NCBI GenBank assembly: GCA_038503035.1
Contig: JAVSML010000938.1
Span: 300,127 to 364,126 of the forward strand
From: Crocodylus rhombifer
Lineage: Eukaryota; Chordata; Crocodylia; Crocodylidae
Direction: 5' to 3'
DNA: 64,000 bases
The notes under the pieces were generated by a model. That model made no database searches. It was given only the letters and a program-made list of their open reading frames with translations, and was not told the DNA's origin. The position numbers and the translations under genes are program-made. Each line of letters opens with the position of its first letter. Position 1 is the first letter of the stretch. Below are positions 45,060-56,683 of the stretch, piece after piece.

Positions 45060-48000
45060 TACCAAATTGTACCATTTCCCATGCTGGCTTCTTGGGTTTT
45101 TGGGTTTTTTTTTAAGGAAGCCAGAGAACATTGAATTCAAAGACGCAAGAAATATATGAGTGTCAACTGAGCGTTAAAAAGTGGTGATTATAAGCATTGT
45201 GGTAACGTATAAAATGAAAAATCGCCAGCTAGCAATGGCCGGTTAGAGGAACAGGGCTATAATATGAATTGTATTACCATTTTGCCTGTTGTTTGTTTTG
45301 GGGGTGTGGGCTGAAGCGGAGAGAAGGGGCTGGGGGAAGATAAATGCAAAACACATGCTGTTGTGGGGGGAAGAAACAACCAAGCTCGATGATCCACGGA
45401 CAAATGTGCGCTCAACTCCTGGCATATCTGCCCGTTCTTCCAACCCCTGAAAGCTGAGGAAGCAAAATGGGGAAGGTGCTGAAGGTATTGGTTGCAGCAG
45501 TCGTTGTGTGCTTCCAGCACATGGAAGAGCATGCCAGGTGGAGCTCGTGCAGCCCACCTACCTCAAGGAACACGACAATGATATTTTGTACTCACGGTCT
45601 CCTGAAGCCCTTCCTGCCCTGCAGATATTCACCCCAGAGCAGGCACATGAGGGGAGTCTTGAAGCATCCTACTGATCCTACCGCCCCAAGGCCCTATAGC
45701 TGGCCTGCTTCAATGATGCAAACCAAGGTCTTATGCTGGGACGCCTTGCTTTGGCTTACACCAAAGTGGTGCTGCAAATGCCATTTTATGCCATCTCAGA
45801 GCATCTACCTAGCACTAGGGTAACTACATTCATGCAGGTAGGTCTACTGGTGGCCTCATTTCTTTGGTAGGTTTTTTTTGTTTGGACAATTATGTAGCCA
45901 AGCTTTCAAGCACAAAGTGCCATTCTTCAGGTGGCCTGTGGGTTTTTCAAACTATTCCTTACGTAATCCTTCTTCTCACTCCTTGATGTCTTCTGCTTTT
46001 TCAGGGGAACAAGGTGACCCAATGGGGTTTAGAAATAACCGGGTGTTTTACCTGATGAAGCCCATAATTCAAGGCAATCTTATTTGGTGCTGACATCCTT
46101 AAAGGTCTTTCGAGACAATTGCTTCCTGGGCAGACGAATTGCCCAACCTCACACCCCGTGTGCAGACACAGCCAGGCACCGCGAACTGCATTACCTCATA
46201 TGAACTCATAATGTGTGACCGATAGTGGTGAGTGAGGTCAGTTTGCATCAGGCAGTAGCTGCTAATCCTGCCAGGAGGTAACGAAAAAGGGGATCCCTTG
46301 ATTATGCAGAACCTAAGGGCTGGATCGAGAAGGCGGCATTATGTATGCGCATGTGCCTATATTTCCCCCCCCTTCATTCAAACTACATCCTTGAAGGGAC
46401 CCCCTTCTACATAATCCCCCACTGATGCTAAAATAAACCCTCCCTGAGTAGGGCAATAGACTTCTACCCCGGCAGCCGCCACTGGCTTGGCTATTCATAC
46501 AGGTCTGCTTTCCCATTATAAATCCTGTGAGATCATTTGAGGGAGAATGATTAATTATTGAGACTGTGGATATTTTCTCTGGGCCCGCATGTCCCACAGG
46601 CAGGTTTCAAACAAGGAACAAAGTGCCACACCGTTTCACACTGGGTCCCGTTCACTGGGCGCTCAGTGGGGAAACTCAGAGCTAAGAGGCATGAGCTGCT
46701 ATAGCTTATGCCAAGAAGGGTTTTAGCAAAGAACCGAAGCAACTCGTTAAGGGAAGAACTTACCCGTGGATGCTCCACCCCTGTATGAGCTGATCTGCTT
46801 TGTTATACCCCCGTATCGATCATTTCATTGTAAAGGACTGATGCAATAGTTCTCTAAGACTGGGCATCTGGCATGACATTATTCAGTGCAAGTAAATAGT
46901 AACGACTAATGAGCAAGGTCTCACTTTAAAATGAGACCAAACAAACCGTGACTCCCACGAGTCTTGCTTGTTTGCCATGGTGCAGTTTGGGTTGCTGGCG
47001 TATATCAGCACGCAGATGTTGGATGCTTACCTGGGCCTCCTCTCAGCCATCCCAAACTTGCAAAATCGGGTAGGCAATTTCAGCAGAGGGTATTTTCCAT
47101 TAAACACCCTCTCGCCTCCTGCTGTGAGAGACCGGCAAGAGGCACGCTAAGATGAGCCTTTCTGACTATAACCTGCCCTGATGCCAACTCGGTGCTTGCA
47201 AACTTTCATGAATGCAGAGAGGGGGAAATTCAGTTTTCTTCAACCCCCAAATTCAGCTGTAATATGAATGTGGGGCAATGGGTCAGGGAAGGAAAGTCAC
47301 TTTTACTAGCCCTTAGCTCACCCCTGGTTTGAGGGATGGATCCAAAAGGTTATGGACCATTGAACAAACAAATTAACCCACATTTAAATATGGTCTTAGT
47401 ATAATCTACTCCAGTGGCCAGCTGGCCAAGGGAGCCCTTAATCCCTGTTGTAAAAGGCTTTCTCTTATCAGCCATCTGCCTCTTGCTCTCCACAACTATC
47501 CATGTGGGGCATGAGTCACACTTGGGAATCGGCCACCTTCGAGCCGAGCAATGCTCTGTTCAGCTGGGAGCCACCCCAGCTGGTCCAAACGCTTGCTTCT
47601 TCCATAGGAAAAAGAGCCCTGCCCTTGCCACATGCCCTCTCCTTTCCCGTTGCAGCATCTTGCCTTTCTCAAGGGCATTTCTCCAGCACGGTGGGGCTCC
47701 TGACCTGCAATGTGTCGACTGTGAGCGATACAGAAGTTCAGCAATTAGGTTAGAAAACGCAGGCAATTGCCTGACCTTGAGCGATCCACTGTACTGGAGA
47801 ACAAAGCCCTCCGAACAAAGCCATGCAGTTGTTCAATCATTGACCGGATGATCTACCGATGGCCTCTTACTTGTTTGAACAACTCCTGAACGGTGGTCAC
47901 ATCAGACCACCCTACCGATTTCTATAGTCAATCTTTCACCCATTACTGATATAAATGGGATTATGTGAATTGCCTCTTGGGAGGAATGAATTCTTAGGAG

Positions 48001-49025
48001 ATTGGCCTTGGATGAGCATTCAGACAGCCTTAAGGGGGAAGACATGCGCGGCAAGAATTACAGATTTATCTCTGCATATGATATAGCCTTTATTCGCTAT
48101 GCTTATAGTCCGACCAGAACAAAGCTGCTCCAGACATTTCCGATCTGAAATAAATGCCAACGCTGTAACGTTTCTTTTCATCTCAATACCAGACAAAAAT
48201 CAAAAAAAAAAAAAAAAGGAAACGTAATGGAATGAAAAGTTCTGAAAAAAAATATTCATTTGGAAGTTTCATTAGAAAAATACCCATGCTCCCTGGGTCA
48301 CTGATTCCTCCTTCATGTGAACCCCGTCCTCCAAGGACTTGGACATCTGTTACTGCTCAGAGGAGGGGAGATACTGATGTCAAAATGCAATGGTGGCAGT
48401 GGAAAAAGGATGGGCTATGATTTTAGACGCCGTTTAAAAGCCTGGGATGCCTGATTCTCATTAATTAATGGAATCTGGGCATTCAAATCCCTTGTGCCTA
48501 TTAAACCTATATGTATATTGTTGTTTGCAGGCTAAACCAAAGTATACACACCTGGGCCTTTCCCCTGAGATACTCCAATTCATTTAGGACCTGCCAATGT
48601 GCGGCTTTCTTTCCAACAGGCATTACCTTGCATCTGCCAGCACGTTTCATAAAACATCTGCCAGTTCTTCTCGGTCCTCGATAGTTTTGTTTAAGTCCTT
48701 ATCTAGGCAGCTTGGCTCCAGCACGTTGGCTATGGTGCCACCCATGCCACATCCCCCTGCCAAAAAACCCCCAAACAACCAGATGACAACAGCAAAACAG
48801 GGAGCGGTGGGGCTCCTCTCTCTGGAAATCATTTAAAAAAGGAATCCCTGAATGCTTCAGAGCATAATCTGTGCAGCCCATCGAAAGCTCGCCGGTGCCA
48901 AGATGCGCGATGGGACAAGCCTCAGCCTTTCCCAGAGGGGTCTGCTGTGGAGTGAGGAATGGCAGATCATGTGTTGCAGATTAAGCAGAGATCTGTGGGT
49001 TGGCCTAGCCTGAATTCTGTCTCTC

Positions 49026-49028
<3 letters not shown>
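45060..49028. other. Long unique stretch
   Basis: No gene or named repeat is recognised. A-rich runs (for example at 48201-48215) have no associated mRNA-like sequence upstream. A plus-strand stretch at 45540-45700 gives a short amino acid run without stops, but no domain is recognised. Confidence 0.4.
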
Positions 49029-49074
<46 letters not shown>

Positions 49075-49084
49075 NNNNNNNNNN

Positions 49085-49130
<46 letters not shown>
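49029..49130. repeat. (GT)n microsatellite containing a 10-N assembly gap
   Basis: Pure GT dinucleotides from 49029 to 49074, ten N at 49075-49084, then pure GT to 49130. True length is unknown. On the minus strand it yields a (TH)n frame, which is an artefact. Confidence 0.99.
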
Positions 49131-49132
<2 letters not shown>

Positions 49133-51129
49133 GTAGAAATGCCAAACCCTAGCTAGCCAATAATCTCCTTTCTTGCAAGGTTCAATGGCAAGGTCCATTG
49201 CTAAAGCCCAGTCCCTATTTTATTTGTTGTACCCTTGTCAACAAGAATCCTGACACTCATCGCACCATTGTGTCAAGTTCTCCAACAAATCCAGCATTCA
49301 CGCTTGAACATCCAGTCCTGTCGGTGCCAGCACAAGCAGCCCCTGTTGATTTCAGCTCTGCTTCCTTGTTTCAATATGTCACTTCTTGTCCTGTTGATCT
49401 AAAGTCTGGGGCACTTGTACACGTGACGAATTGGCCTGTAAAGCAGCTTAATTGCCCTTGCGGAGGTCCGAGGCAGCCCATGCTTGAGGTATTTCAAGAC
49501 AGGTGATGAGCCTGCTGAGTGCTCTCACACAGTGAGCGGGGAAGAGGTGATTTTTTCTTTGAATGATTTATTTCACCAGAAAAATGTTCTGATTTGTTTC
49601 CAGCTCCTTTGACTGTCCATTATTGAAGCTCATGGTTTATGTAGGACTGACCAGGGAACGCAAGATAGAAAATGGTCTCCTACCTTCCCTTTGCACAAAC
49701 CCGAGTCATGACCTGCATCCCCCTTCTGCATGCACTTCATGTGGCTTCTTTCCTATGCTTAAAGCTGGGTATCATCCAAATACCTCCAGACCTTTTCCAC
49801 CAAAGCATTGGTTTCACCAATGCCTCTTCCTACCTCAGCCTTTCCAAACCAGGCAAAGCATGGATCCTGCCCTTTCTTGTACATACTAGTGGAAATTACC
49901 TCCAACTCTTCAAAGCTCCTCTTCCACCGTGCCCAGCTGGACCACCCATATACCAATTTACCCCCATATATGACCCTGGGAAATCACATGCACCCGCCCT
50001 TGTACATCAGTCATGTTCAAGAAATGGAGAACGCATGAGCTCCCATCTCTTCTTACCCCTCATATGCCCACAAGGCATATTCATCTGCTGTGCTATGATC
50101 TTCAGCTCTGACAACCTGACACCAAGGCACGTGATGCCCAAGAAGCACAGAGAATAAACAGGCAGATCAATTTTGCTTCAGTCTCCAGGGATTTGAGCCC
50201 AGGCTTCAGGAGCTGCACTGGCTCACCCAGCACCTCCTCCCACCACCTCGGTGGAAGGAGTGGTGATGGGAAATACTATCCAGGTGTGAGGACTTTGGGT
50301 ATTGCTACAACATGAGAAAAGCCATGGATTAATGGATGTAGTTGTATCATATTTGCAGTGCGATAAAAGGGGAAACGATCTCTCTTGGAGGTTTCTGCCT
50401 CTCGAAATCAAGTGGTTAATGACATAGAGAAGAGCCTTTCACAGGAGATGTAGTTCCCAGGGCAGTGTCCCACCCCCACCAACCCACCCACTCACTCTCC
50501 CATGAGTCAGATACCATTGGGCACCTCTTAACAGAGCCTTTTCCCTGCTCTTCCCCACTTCCCACTCCACCACGCATTCTTGGCTTCTGTCTTGAGGCTC
50601 CAGGATGCCGTGGCCAAGATATTCCCCTCAGACTCTCTGCATGATCTTCTCCCCTTGTCCCCCTCTCCTACCTAAGCCAAGGGTTAAAAAAAATATACAA
50701 GATGGGCTACTTTCGGAAGCCATATGGCTGGAGCCTGAGGTTAGGGAGAGAGAAGAGAAAAAACTCGTCTAATTATAAGTGTGCAAAAAAAAAAAAAAAA
50801 AATTGGGCTGTAGGAAATGGGAAGATTACATGCTCGAGGAATTGGCAAATAGCTGCAAGACATGCAATCTGAAATGAATTATGTCCCAGCACGGCGACTC
50901 CCCGCTTGTAACTGTTTTCCTTGAAAACCATTATGGTCTTCCTTCCTTGCAATTGTTCAGGGGACTCCAAATCATTGCCTGTCCAAGGAGCGGCTGGGAA
51001 ATTCCCAGCTGTGTGGCAAAATGATGAGTGAGACGGGAAAGACGGTATCTCCTGTCCTTCCTCTGGGCCCCCAGGTGAGGCAGAAGCCAGAGAAGCCAAT
51101 AGCGATGGGATGGGGGGGACAGAGGGACC
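49131..51129. other. Unique sequence, nothing recognised
   Basis: No gene is recognised. An A17-type run lies at about 50785-50801. Frames to 161 codons (49672-50157) show no domain. GGGGCACTTGTACACGT at 49408-49424 is an exact copy of 6709-6725. Confidence 0.4.
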
Positions 51130-51240
51130 GGGGATTGTGGAGGTTCAGGCCAGGAGGGACTATTAGATCATCTCGTCTGACCTCCTGTGAAACACAGGCC
51201 AGAGAGTTTCCCCCAGTGACTCTTCCATTGAGCCCTGTGA
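51130..51240 (-). mobile_element. Old CR1-type 3'-end fragment
   Basis: GGTTCAGGCCAGGAGGGACT, ATTAGATCATCTCGTCTGAC and CTCCTGTGAAACACAGGCCA match the reverse-complement 3' end of an old CR1-type element common in reptiles (GGCCAGAAGGGACC..CTAGTCTGACCTCCTGTATAACACAGG). Confidence 0.75.
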
Positions 51241-51399
51241 CCTTCTTCTTGTCAAATAAGGATATTGCTCAAGTGGGAACGCAACGGAGGTGGGATATAA
51301 AGGTATATGCATGGGCCGCTGGCTTGGGAACATGCAGAACTGAGCCTTATGGGTTACTATTATTACTTATGGGTTGCCATAGACTTACTATTCAATCAG

Positions 51400-51465
51400 G
51401 TGCAGAGGTCTGGACCCAGTGATCTGCAAGGTCCCTTCCAGCCCCTAACAACTACGAAACCGTTC
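51400..51465 (+). mobile_element. CR1 LINE 3'-end fragment
   Basis: GGACCCAGTGATCTGCAAGG then TCCCTTCCAGCCCCTAACAA and CTACGAAAC is a plus-strand CR1 3' end. It directly abuts the following SINE. Confidence 0.75.
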
Positions 51466-51655
51466 AACCTTGGACAAGTCACTGCTCCAATCTGCCGTTC
51501 TGTTACTTCCCTCCCTCCCCTTGGATTTGCCTTTCTTGTCTATTCAGGTGACAAATGCTTCAGAGCAGGGATCCTCTCTCACTAGGTATATGTACAGCAC
51601 CTGCCACAATGAGCTCAGCTCTGGCCTCTAAATCCAGTTTTAATACATGTCAACC
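51466..51655 (+). mobile_element. MIR-type SINE with long reptile tail
   Basis: ACCTTGGACAAGTCACTGCT (MIR body) is followed by TTTGCCTTTCTTGTCTATTC, GCTTCAGAGCAGGGATCCTC, TGTACAGCACCTGCCACAAT and CTCTGGCCTCTAAATCC. The order matches the tail in which GGGCAGGGACTGTCTC, TGTACAGCGCCTAGCACAAT and GGGCCTCTAGG follow a MIR body. Confidence 0.8.
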
Positions 51656-52892
51656 ATCATTATCATTTTTCTCATTTCGCAGCATGGGGAGTAGAAGTTT
51701 GACACTCAGCGCCAGCATCTGATATGAGTAGCTAAAGAAAACCCCTGTAAACTATCAAAGTCTAGTTGGTGCCAAGCAAAAAAAAAAAAAAAAATCAGAT
51801 TCTCATTGCAGATTCACAGGTATCTCTAATAGGTTGCCCCAGGCTGTCCCAAAACTTACCTGGGAAACTTACTTCCAGCCAAGCAGACAGAGGCCATTGG
51901 TAAAGCAGCCAAGCTTTGAGCTATCCGAGTAAGATCAACAACCGAATCAGCACTGAACAAATTCTTGTATTTGGAGTTTCTCAAATTCCTGCTAAATAGC
52001 AAGACTCTGTATTTGCTTGCAGCGAGAATCTGGAGACCAATATTCGTCTCTATGCTCACACTTAAAGCAAGTGCTAGCTTCTCTACAACAGCACGTTAGT
52101 AAATCCTGGCACACTTCCTTTGGGACTACGTGCTAATGAGTATTATCTCTTCCCGTTAAGAGCATTTAATTTATCTGATAACAAGCTTAAACGCTCCTTT
52201 TCTTGCTTCCCTTGAGCCATCGCTACTTCCTTAAATACAATATAAATAAATTAGCACTCACATATTACAGTGTTGAGCGCTCCAGAAATGGTACTGACAG
52301 ACGGATTTGTGTACAGTCTTTTTTATCAATTCAGGCTTTATTGTTCATTTTGCTTTCACCAGATATTAGATTTGGATGCTGTCTCCTATACATGAAGCAG
52401 CAGTTACAAGCTCTGTGTGAAAAGGAACCACAAATATTTCATGCTTTGGATGGGCGACGAAGAGCCCAGCATTTTCAGAAATTACGCAGCTACATTCAAA
52501 TGTGAAACGGATTGAATTATCTTGGCCTGCATAAACATCCCATTCGAAGTTTAGCCACAGCAATAGGCTTGACAGCAATTGCATTTGAATCAGAATATTG
52601 CAGGGAGCCCCGCTCAGCACAGACGTAACCATGCAAGTTCCTAGGGAAAGAAGATTTGAACCGGGACCAAGTCCTTTCTACCCTCCGGTCAGTCTCTGAG
52701 CCCTGGCCACTGGCAGGACTGGGCTATGAATTAGGAATAACCGCAGCCCAAAGCAGCCATTTGCACAAAGGCAAACAGGTTTTTTACCTGCTCTTCCGTG
52801 ACACCCTGCTGAGGGACTATATTAGCTGCCTAATGCAAATACCCTGGGATACCTGCACACCTGTCCACTCGAGATCCTAGTGTCATTTACAC
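51656..52892. other. Unique sequence; candidate conserved block
   Basis: No gene is recognised. An A17 run lies at about 51778-51794. 52130-52620 is repeat-free with AATTGCATTTGAATC (a POU-like octamer relative) near 52577 and TTAATTTATCTGATAAC near 52168. Candidate conserved non-coding DNA by composition only. Confidence 0.4.
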
Positions 52893-53149
52893 GGGGCGCG
52901 TTTACATGTTCATTAATGCACTTTAGATACTGCGCATTTGGTTTACTGCTTGCTTAACAAAGTACTAACTAAATGCACAGTAACTCAAGTTGCTGCGCAG
53001 TAGCCCTGGCGCACGGTTATGTTGTGATGCTTATTGTGCATTAGCCTAATAACCCGGTGCAGTAGGCTATTAGCATGGTTTTTAACTTCCATGCTACTGC
53101 GCAGGGTCATTAAGCTAATGCGCAGTAAGTGTCTCGTGTAGACATCCCC
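52893..53149. mobile_element. Foldback MITE family B (GCGCAGTA type)
   Basis: The left end GGGGCGCGTTTACATGTTCA and the right end CTCGTGTAGACATCCCC are inverted complements with mismatches. The interior carries repeated TACTGCGCA / TGCGCAGTA words, including TTGCTGCGCAGTAGCCCTGG near 52991, linking it to the palindrome cluster at 41.3 kb. About 257 bp, no coding capacity. Confidence 0.75.
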
Positions 53150-53561
53150 ACTGTTGTACAAAATGAATGTGCAGGAAACCCTTGCTTAGCGCTATTGCAC
53201 TATAACGCTCATTTTAATTTGATACTTGATTTCACTAAGCGTGCAGGAAGTTTCTCTATAACACTTGCAGTCGCCATCTTGGGTCATTAAAAACACTTGC
53301 ACTTGCTGTCTTGAGTCGTCAAATACTTCTGGTGTTGCTTAACCCTTGTTTTGCTAAACACTCGGTTTTTCAGGAACCAATTAAGAGCTCTAAGCGGGGG
53401 TTGCCTGTAAGTTATATCAGTATAAACATGTCATCTGGCCAGGCCTTTAGTCCAGGTCACGTAGGAAGCCACTGGCAGAACTAATTCCCTTTGTCTTGGT
53501 TGCTCAAATGCATTTAGGCCCCTAAGTCCTGCTGAAAACCAGGAGCCTAAGGACCTCTGAG
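53150..53561. other. Unique sequence, nothing recognised
   Basis: Nothing is clearly recognised. AGGCCCCTAAGTCCTGCTGA near 53516 resembles a fragment of a reptile interspersed repeat. Confidence 0.35.
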
Positions 53562-53645
53562 GGCCTCTGCCTCACCTTCCCATTGGTACAACTGGGAGAA
53601 GAGCATTCCCTGCCTCACAGGGGTGTGGTGGGGATAAACAGAGTG
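53562..53645 (+). mobile_element. MIR SINE fragment
   Basis: GCCTCTGCCTCACCTTCCCA, GGTACAACTGGGAGAAGAGC and TGCCTCACAGGGGTGTGGTG then GGGATAAA match the MIR 3' half (CCTCAGTTTCCC..TGGGGATAATA..ACCTCACAGGGTTGTTGTGAGG). Confidence 0.75.
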
Positions 53646-54214
53646 GGAAGTCATTGGGGGGTGTTATGCTAACCGGACCGTTTAAATGCATCCCTGGGTT
53701 TCCGATACAGAAAACGTTTCAAGCCACAGCAGCTGCAACAAGGCTCCGTTGCAGAGGGCAACTGTTCTTTCCTCGGCGTCCACTCAGCAGAGGTTTCACC
53801 TCTGGGTCCCACTCGGGTCCCCCGCCCTGGCTTTGCACATCGCTCGAGCGCCAGCAAAGACAAAGAGCCGTTGTCTACGGGCTGTTTTCTGGACGCAGCC
53901 CGGCACCAGGGTGTGGGCAGCTCTTGTTTCGCTGCTTCCCTCCGGTACAGAAATGCAGAGCAAGCTGTTCTCCGGGGAACGTGGCGTGGCAGACGTTAGG
54001 ACGTGTGGCTATTGCTTGGTTCTTTCGGAGCCCAGCTTGCCTCGAGAATACCATATCCCATTTCTCACTGTAAAGACCCTCAAGTTGGTGCTGGTTCTAA
54101 TGAATGCCTTGGTTTTGCTCCTCTGCCCCCCGGCCCTGATTGATTGAGGGTTTTTCTGCTTGGTTGGTTTTGGTTGTTGTTGATTTGGGTCTTCCTTGTC
54201 ATAATAAGGAATAA
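53646..54214. other. GC-rich unique sequence
   Basis: Two overlapping plus-strand frames (139 and 153 codons, different phases, 53654-54147) arise from GC-rich sequence. No domain is recognised and both cannot be real, so this is left uncalled. Confidence 0.4.
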
Positions 54215-54318
54215 GACTTGCTGGGATCATTTGATCCCAGCAATCTTTCCCTCCCGCGTGCAGGGTGGCTGGACCTGATGATCTGTAAGGTCCCTAACGA
54301 CTAAGAAACTGCAAAACT
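54215..54318 (+). mobile_element. CR1 LINE 3'-end fragment
   Basis: CTGGGATCATTTGATCCCAG (a natural inverted repeat of this CR1 subfamily region) is followed by GGCTGGACCTGATGATCTGT, AAGGTCCCTAACGACTAAGA and AACTGC. Plus-strand 3' terminus. Confidence 0.85.
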
Positions 54319-54590
54319 AAGACTGAGAAAAGCCACGAGATCCCAAGAGAAATGATGGGGAGGTAGTCTTCATGGACTACCAGTCTGCCTGTACACAGGC
54401 TGTTGGTACCCAGAGAACAGACAGGGTGCAGGCCCCCCCTGTTTCTGTCCCCAAGTGTCATTGTTGTCCTCAACTTCCCTTATTTCCAGTCTCCCTCCCA
54501 GATCCAATACTCCCTGCAGACTACATGCTGGCTGTGGGTGATGGGCTCCTGTGACACGGCACAGAGCTTCACAGCAGTGGTGTCAAGCTA

Positions 54591-54703
54591 AAAATGAATC
54601 CAGGTTGTTAGCGAGCAGCAAGCAGAAGAGATCCTTTATCAGCCCATCCCCTCTTTGCGTTAGTGTCTGTGATGGGCAGGGGGCCCCTGGATCCCAGGCC
54701 CGC
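54591..54703 (+). repeat. Unidentified direct repeat, copy 1
   Basis: AAAATGAATCCAGGTTGTTA, GCAAGCAGAAGAGATCCTTT, CATCCCCTCTTTGCGTTAGT and GATGGGCAGGGGGCCCCTGG are all found again, slightly diverged, at 56554-56683 in the same orientation. Copy 1 lacks about 16 bp present in copy 2. Possibly an LTR or other interspersed repeat. Family not recognised. Confidence 0.8.
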
Positions 54704-54937
54704 CACGATCCCCTCGCTTCCTCGGAGAGGAGCTCAGTGCCAGCCTCTGTCACTCCTGCCTGAGCCCTGCAAAAGCCCAGAGGGTAGAAAATAGCTCACA
54801 GTAGGGATCCCAGGTGCCTCCAGGGATCGTGGCCTGACCTCCTCCCCCGTCGACCTTCAAGGCTGCGGGGGGCACAGCAGCACCTGCATCTTGTGGGAAA
54901 AGGCGATACAGAAAGTCACATCCTTGCTTCTGCACAT

Positions 54938-55015
54938 AAAAGGCCAGATACTCAGCAGAGGTAAAGAGGTTTAGACAGTGGAGTGAGGCTGATTTATACA
55001 GCTATGCATGGCAAA
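54938..55015. repeat. Reptile interspersed-repeat fragment
   Basis: AGGCCAGATACTCAGCAGAG, then GAGTGAGGCTGATTTATACA resembles the common GGCCAGATTCTCAGC..GCTGATTTACACCAGC palindromic amniote repeat. Diverged. Confidence 0.5.
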
Positions 55016-55699
55016 GGCATAATCACCGCTTTCCCTTCATTATCACTCTCCTCCCCTCCTTGCATTAGGCCTGACGTCTTCCCACGGGCTCACGTGTGCC
55101 GCGGGGTCTGCCAAACTAACATCAACCCAGCGCCCTGAGGACCGGGGTGGAAGGCAGCGCATAAGTGGGAAGTATTATTACCGTGGCTGTTTCCAGGGGG
55201 CTGAATTCAGGGCACGTCTCCCATTTGAACACACCTGTGACAGCACATCATTAGAAAGAGATGAGACTCCACAAGCACCTCCTCTGCGTTTTACTGGCCT
55301 GCATGAGCTCTCCCAGCAGAGTCCCTGGTGCATTCTCCTCTTCTGGCATTGGAGACATTTTTCCTTCCTGTCACTGAATAGTTCTAGTTCCTCTAAAATA
55401 ACGATAATTTAAAAAATCCCAACTGCAGCCCACAAAGCAAGGAGCCACTGTGCGTGAACTCCCACACAGCAGCCCTGCCAGCGATTAGATATCCCACCAG
55501 CTATGGGAGACGCAGCCTTCGACTTCGTGTCAGGATGAACCGATAGGTCACAGCATGTCAAAAGCACTGGGGCGGCAGCTGAGATTAGTAGGTGTCCCTT
55601 TCTCCTGTATCAGCCCGTGATGGATGAGGTACTTCTCAGCAGGGTGAACTCAAGACTTCTGGGCAAGTCAAGGAAAGATTAGGAGGAAGCATGATCCTA
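55016..55699. other. Unique sequence, nothing recognised
   Basis: No gene or repeat is recognised. Confidence 0.4.
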
Positions 55700-55840
55700 G
55701 GGAGAGGAGAGCAATTTAGTGGTTAAAACCCCTGGGGAAGGCAGAGTGAGTAGATTACAGGGGTTTGGGGGCATCTGGGTTTTAATCACAGCTTTGCCAC
55801 TGACTCCCTAGAAGAGCTTAAAGGAGTCAGTCCTTTACCA
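55700..55840 (+). mobile_element. MIR SINE head fragment
   Basis: AATTTAGTGGTTAAAACCCC (MIR start: AGTGGTTAAGAG), then CATCTGGGTTTTAATCACAG and CTTTGCCACTGACTCCCTAG match the tRNA-like head and body of MIR on the plus strand. Confidence 0.75.
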
Positions 55841-56553
55841 AAGCAGCTACTGAACGCAGGTGCCACAGTCTTGAAACCCCCAGGGCCTGCTGGACACTTG
55901 CATCTGACAGCCGTGGCCTCCGCCGTCCTTAGAAAATGCTCCCAAAGTGTCTCAGGCTGGATACTGGAAAGCATGGCACCCAAAGCCTGTGGCCCCGGGG
56001 GAAGCTTTCAAAAGTGCAGGTGACCAGTGCTGCTGGAAATAGGTCTGCAATTCCCCTGTATTTGCATTTCACCAACATGGAGGTGACCCGGGCACCTACG
56101 AGCAGTGTAGGAATGTGGCTGGAGAGCAGCTCCAGTGGGGCGGCATTGCACCCACCCAGAGCAGCGTGGACGTGACTGCGAAGGCGTTGCACAAAGGATG
56201 GATAACCGAGCTCTCCCGGCAGAAGGAGCAGCTCAAACCCCAGGGCTCTTGCATCCCAGATGTCCCACCTAGAAGCTTCAAGCAGGATCAGCTTGGAAGC
56301 TGCTGTCACACCAATAGTCATAGGCTATAATTTGGGTTGGGTTGGAGCCAAGGATGCTGAGCAGAGATACGGAAAGCCCTCAACCCATGGCTCCTTCCCA
56401 TCCTTTTTACCTCCCGCCATCCAGTTTCCACTCCAGCTCCACCATCGCCACTGCCGTTGTGCACACAAGAAATATTTCACCCTGGTTCCCGCCCTCCCAG
56501 TACATACGCCGAACGGAAGGATTTCCTTTCCCCCCGACAATGCACCAAGGCGA
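55841..56553. other. Unique sequence, nothing recognised
   Basis: No gene is recognised. A 203-codon plus-strand frame starts at 56260 and runs to 56871. It runs through the direct repeat below and has no domain, so it is not called. Confidence 0.4.
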
Positions 56554-56683
56554 AAAAATGAGTCCAGCTCATTAGTAAGCAACAAGCAGAAGAGTCCCTT
56601 TATCAGTCCCACTGCACACAGCCCATCCCCTCTTTGTATTAGTGTCTGCGATGGGCAGGGGGCCCCGGGATCCCAGCCCCACC
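56554..56683 (+). repeat. Unidentified direct repeat, copy 2
   Basis: AAAATGAGTCCAGCTCATTA, AGCAACAAGCAGAAGAGTCC, CATCCCCTCTTTGTATTAGT and GATGGGCAGGGGGCCCCGGG. Same orientation as 54591-54703 and about 1.96 kb away, with an extra CCCACTGCACACAG stretch. Confidence 0.8.

Noticed and set aside
48857..49198. Minus-strand frame with (Thr-His)n
   Set aside because: Produced by the GT microsatellite and spans an assembly gap.
48201..51794. A-rich runs at about 48.2, 50.8 and 51.8 kb as processed-pseudogene tails
   Set aside because: No mRNA-like or coding sequence and no polyadenylation signal context is recognisable upstream of them.
53654..54147. Two overlapping plus-strand frames of 139 and 153 codons
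   Set aside because: They occupy different phases of the same GC-rich sequence; low stop-codon density in GC-rich DNA explains both.
54591..56683. Endogenous retrovirus bounded by the two direct repeats
   Set aside because: Between the copies I see CR1/MIR-age fragments and no gag, protease or polymerase motifs, primer-binding site or polypurine tract; kept only as an unidentified repeat pair.
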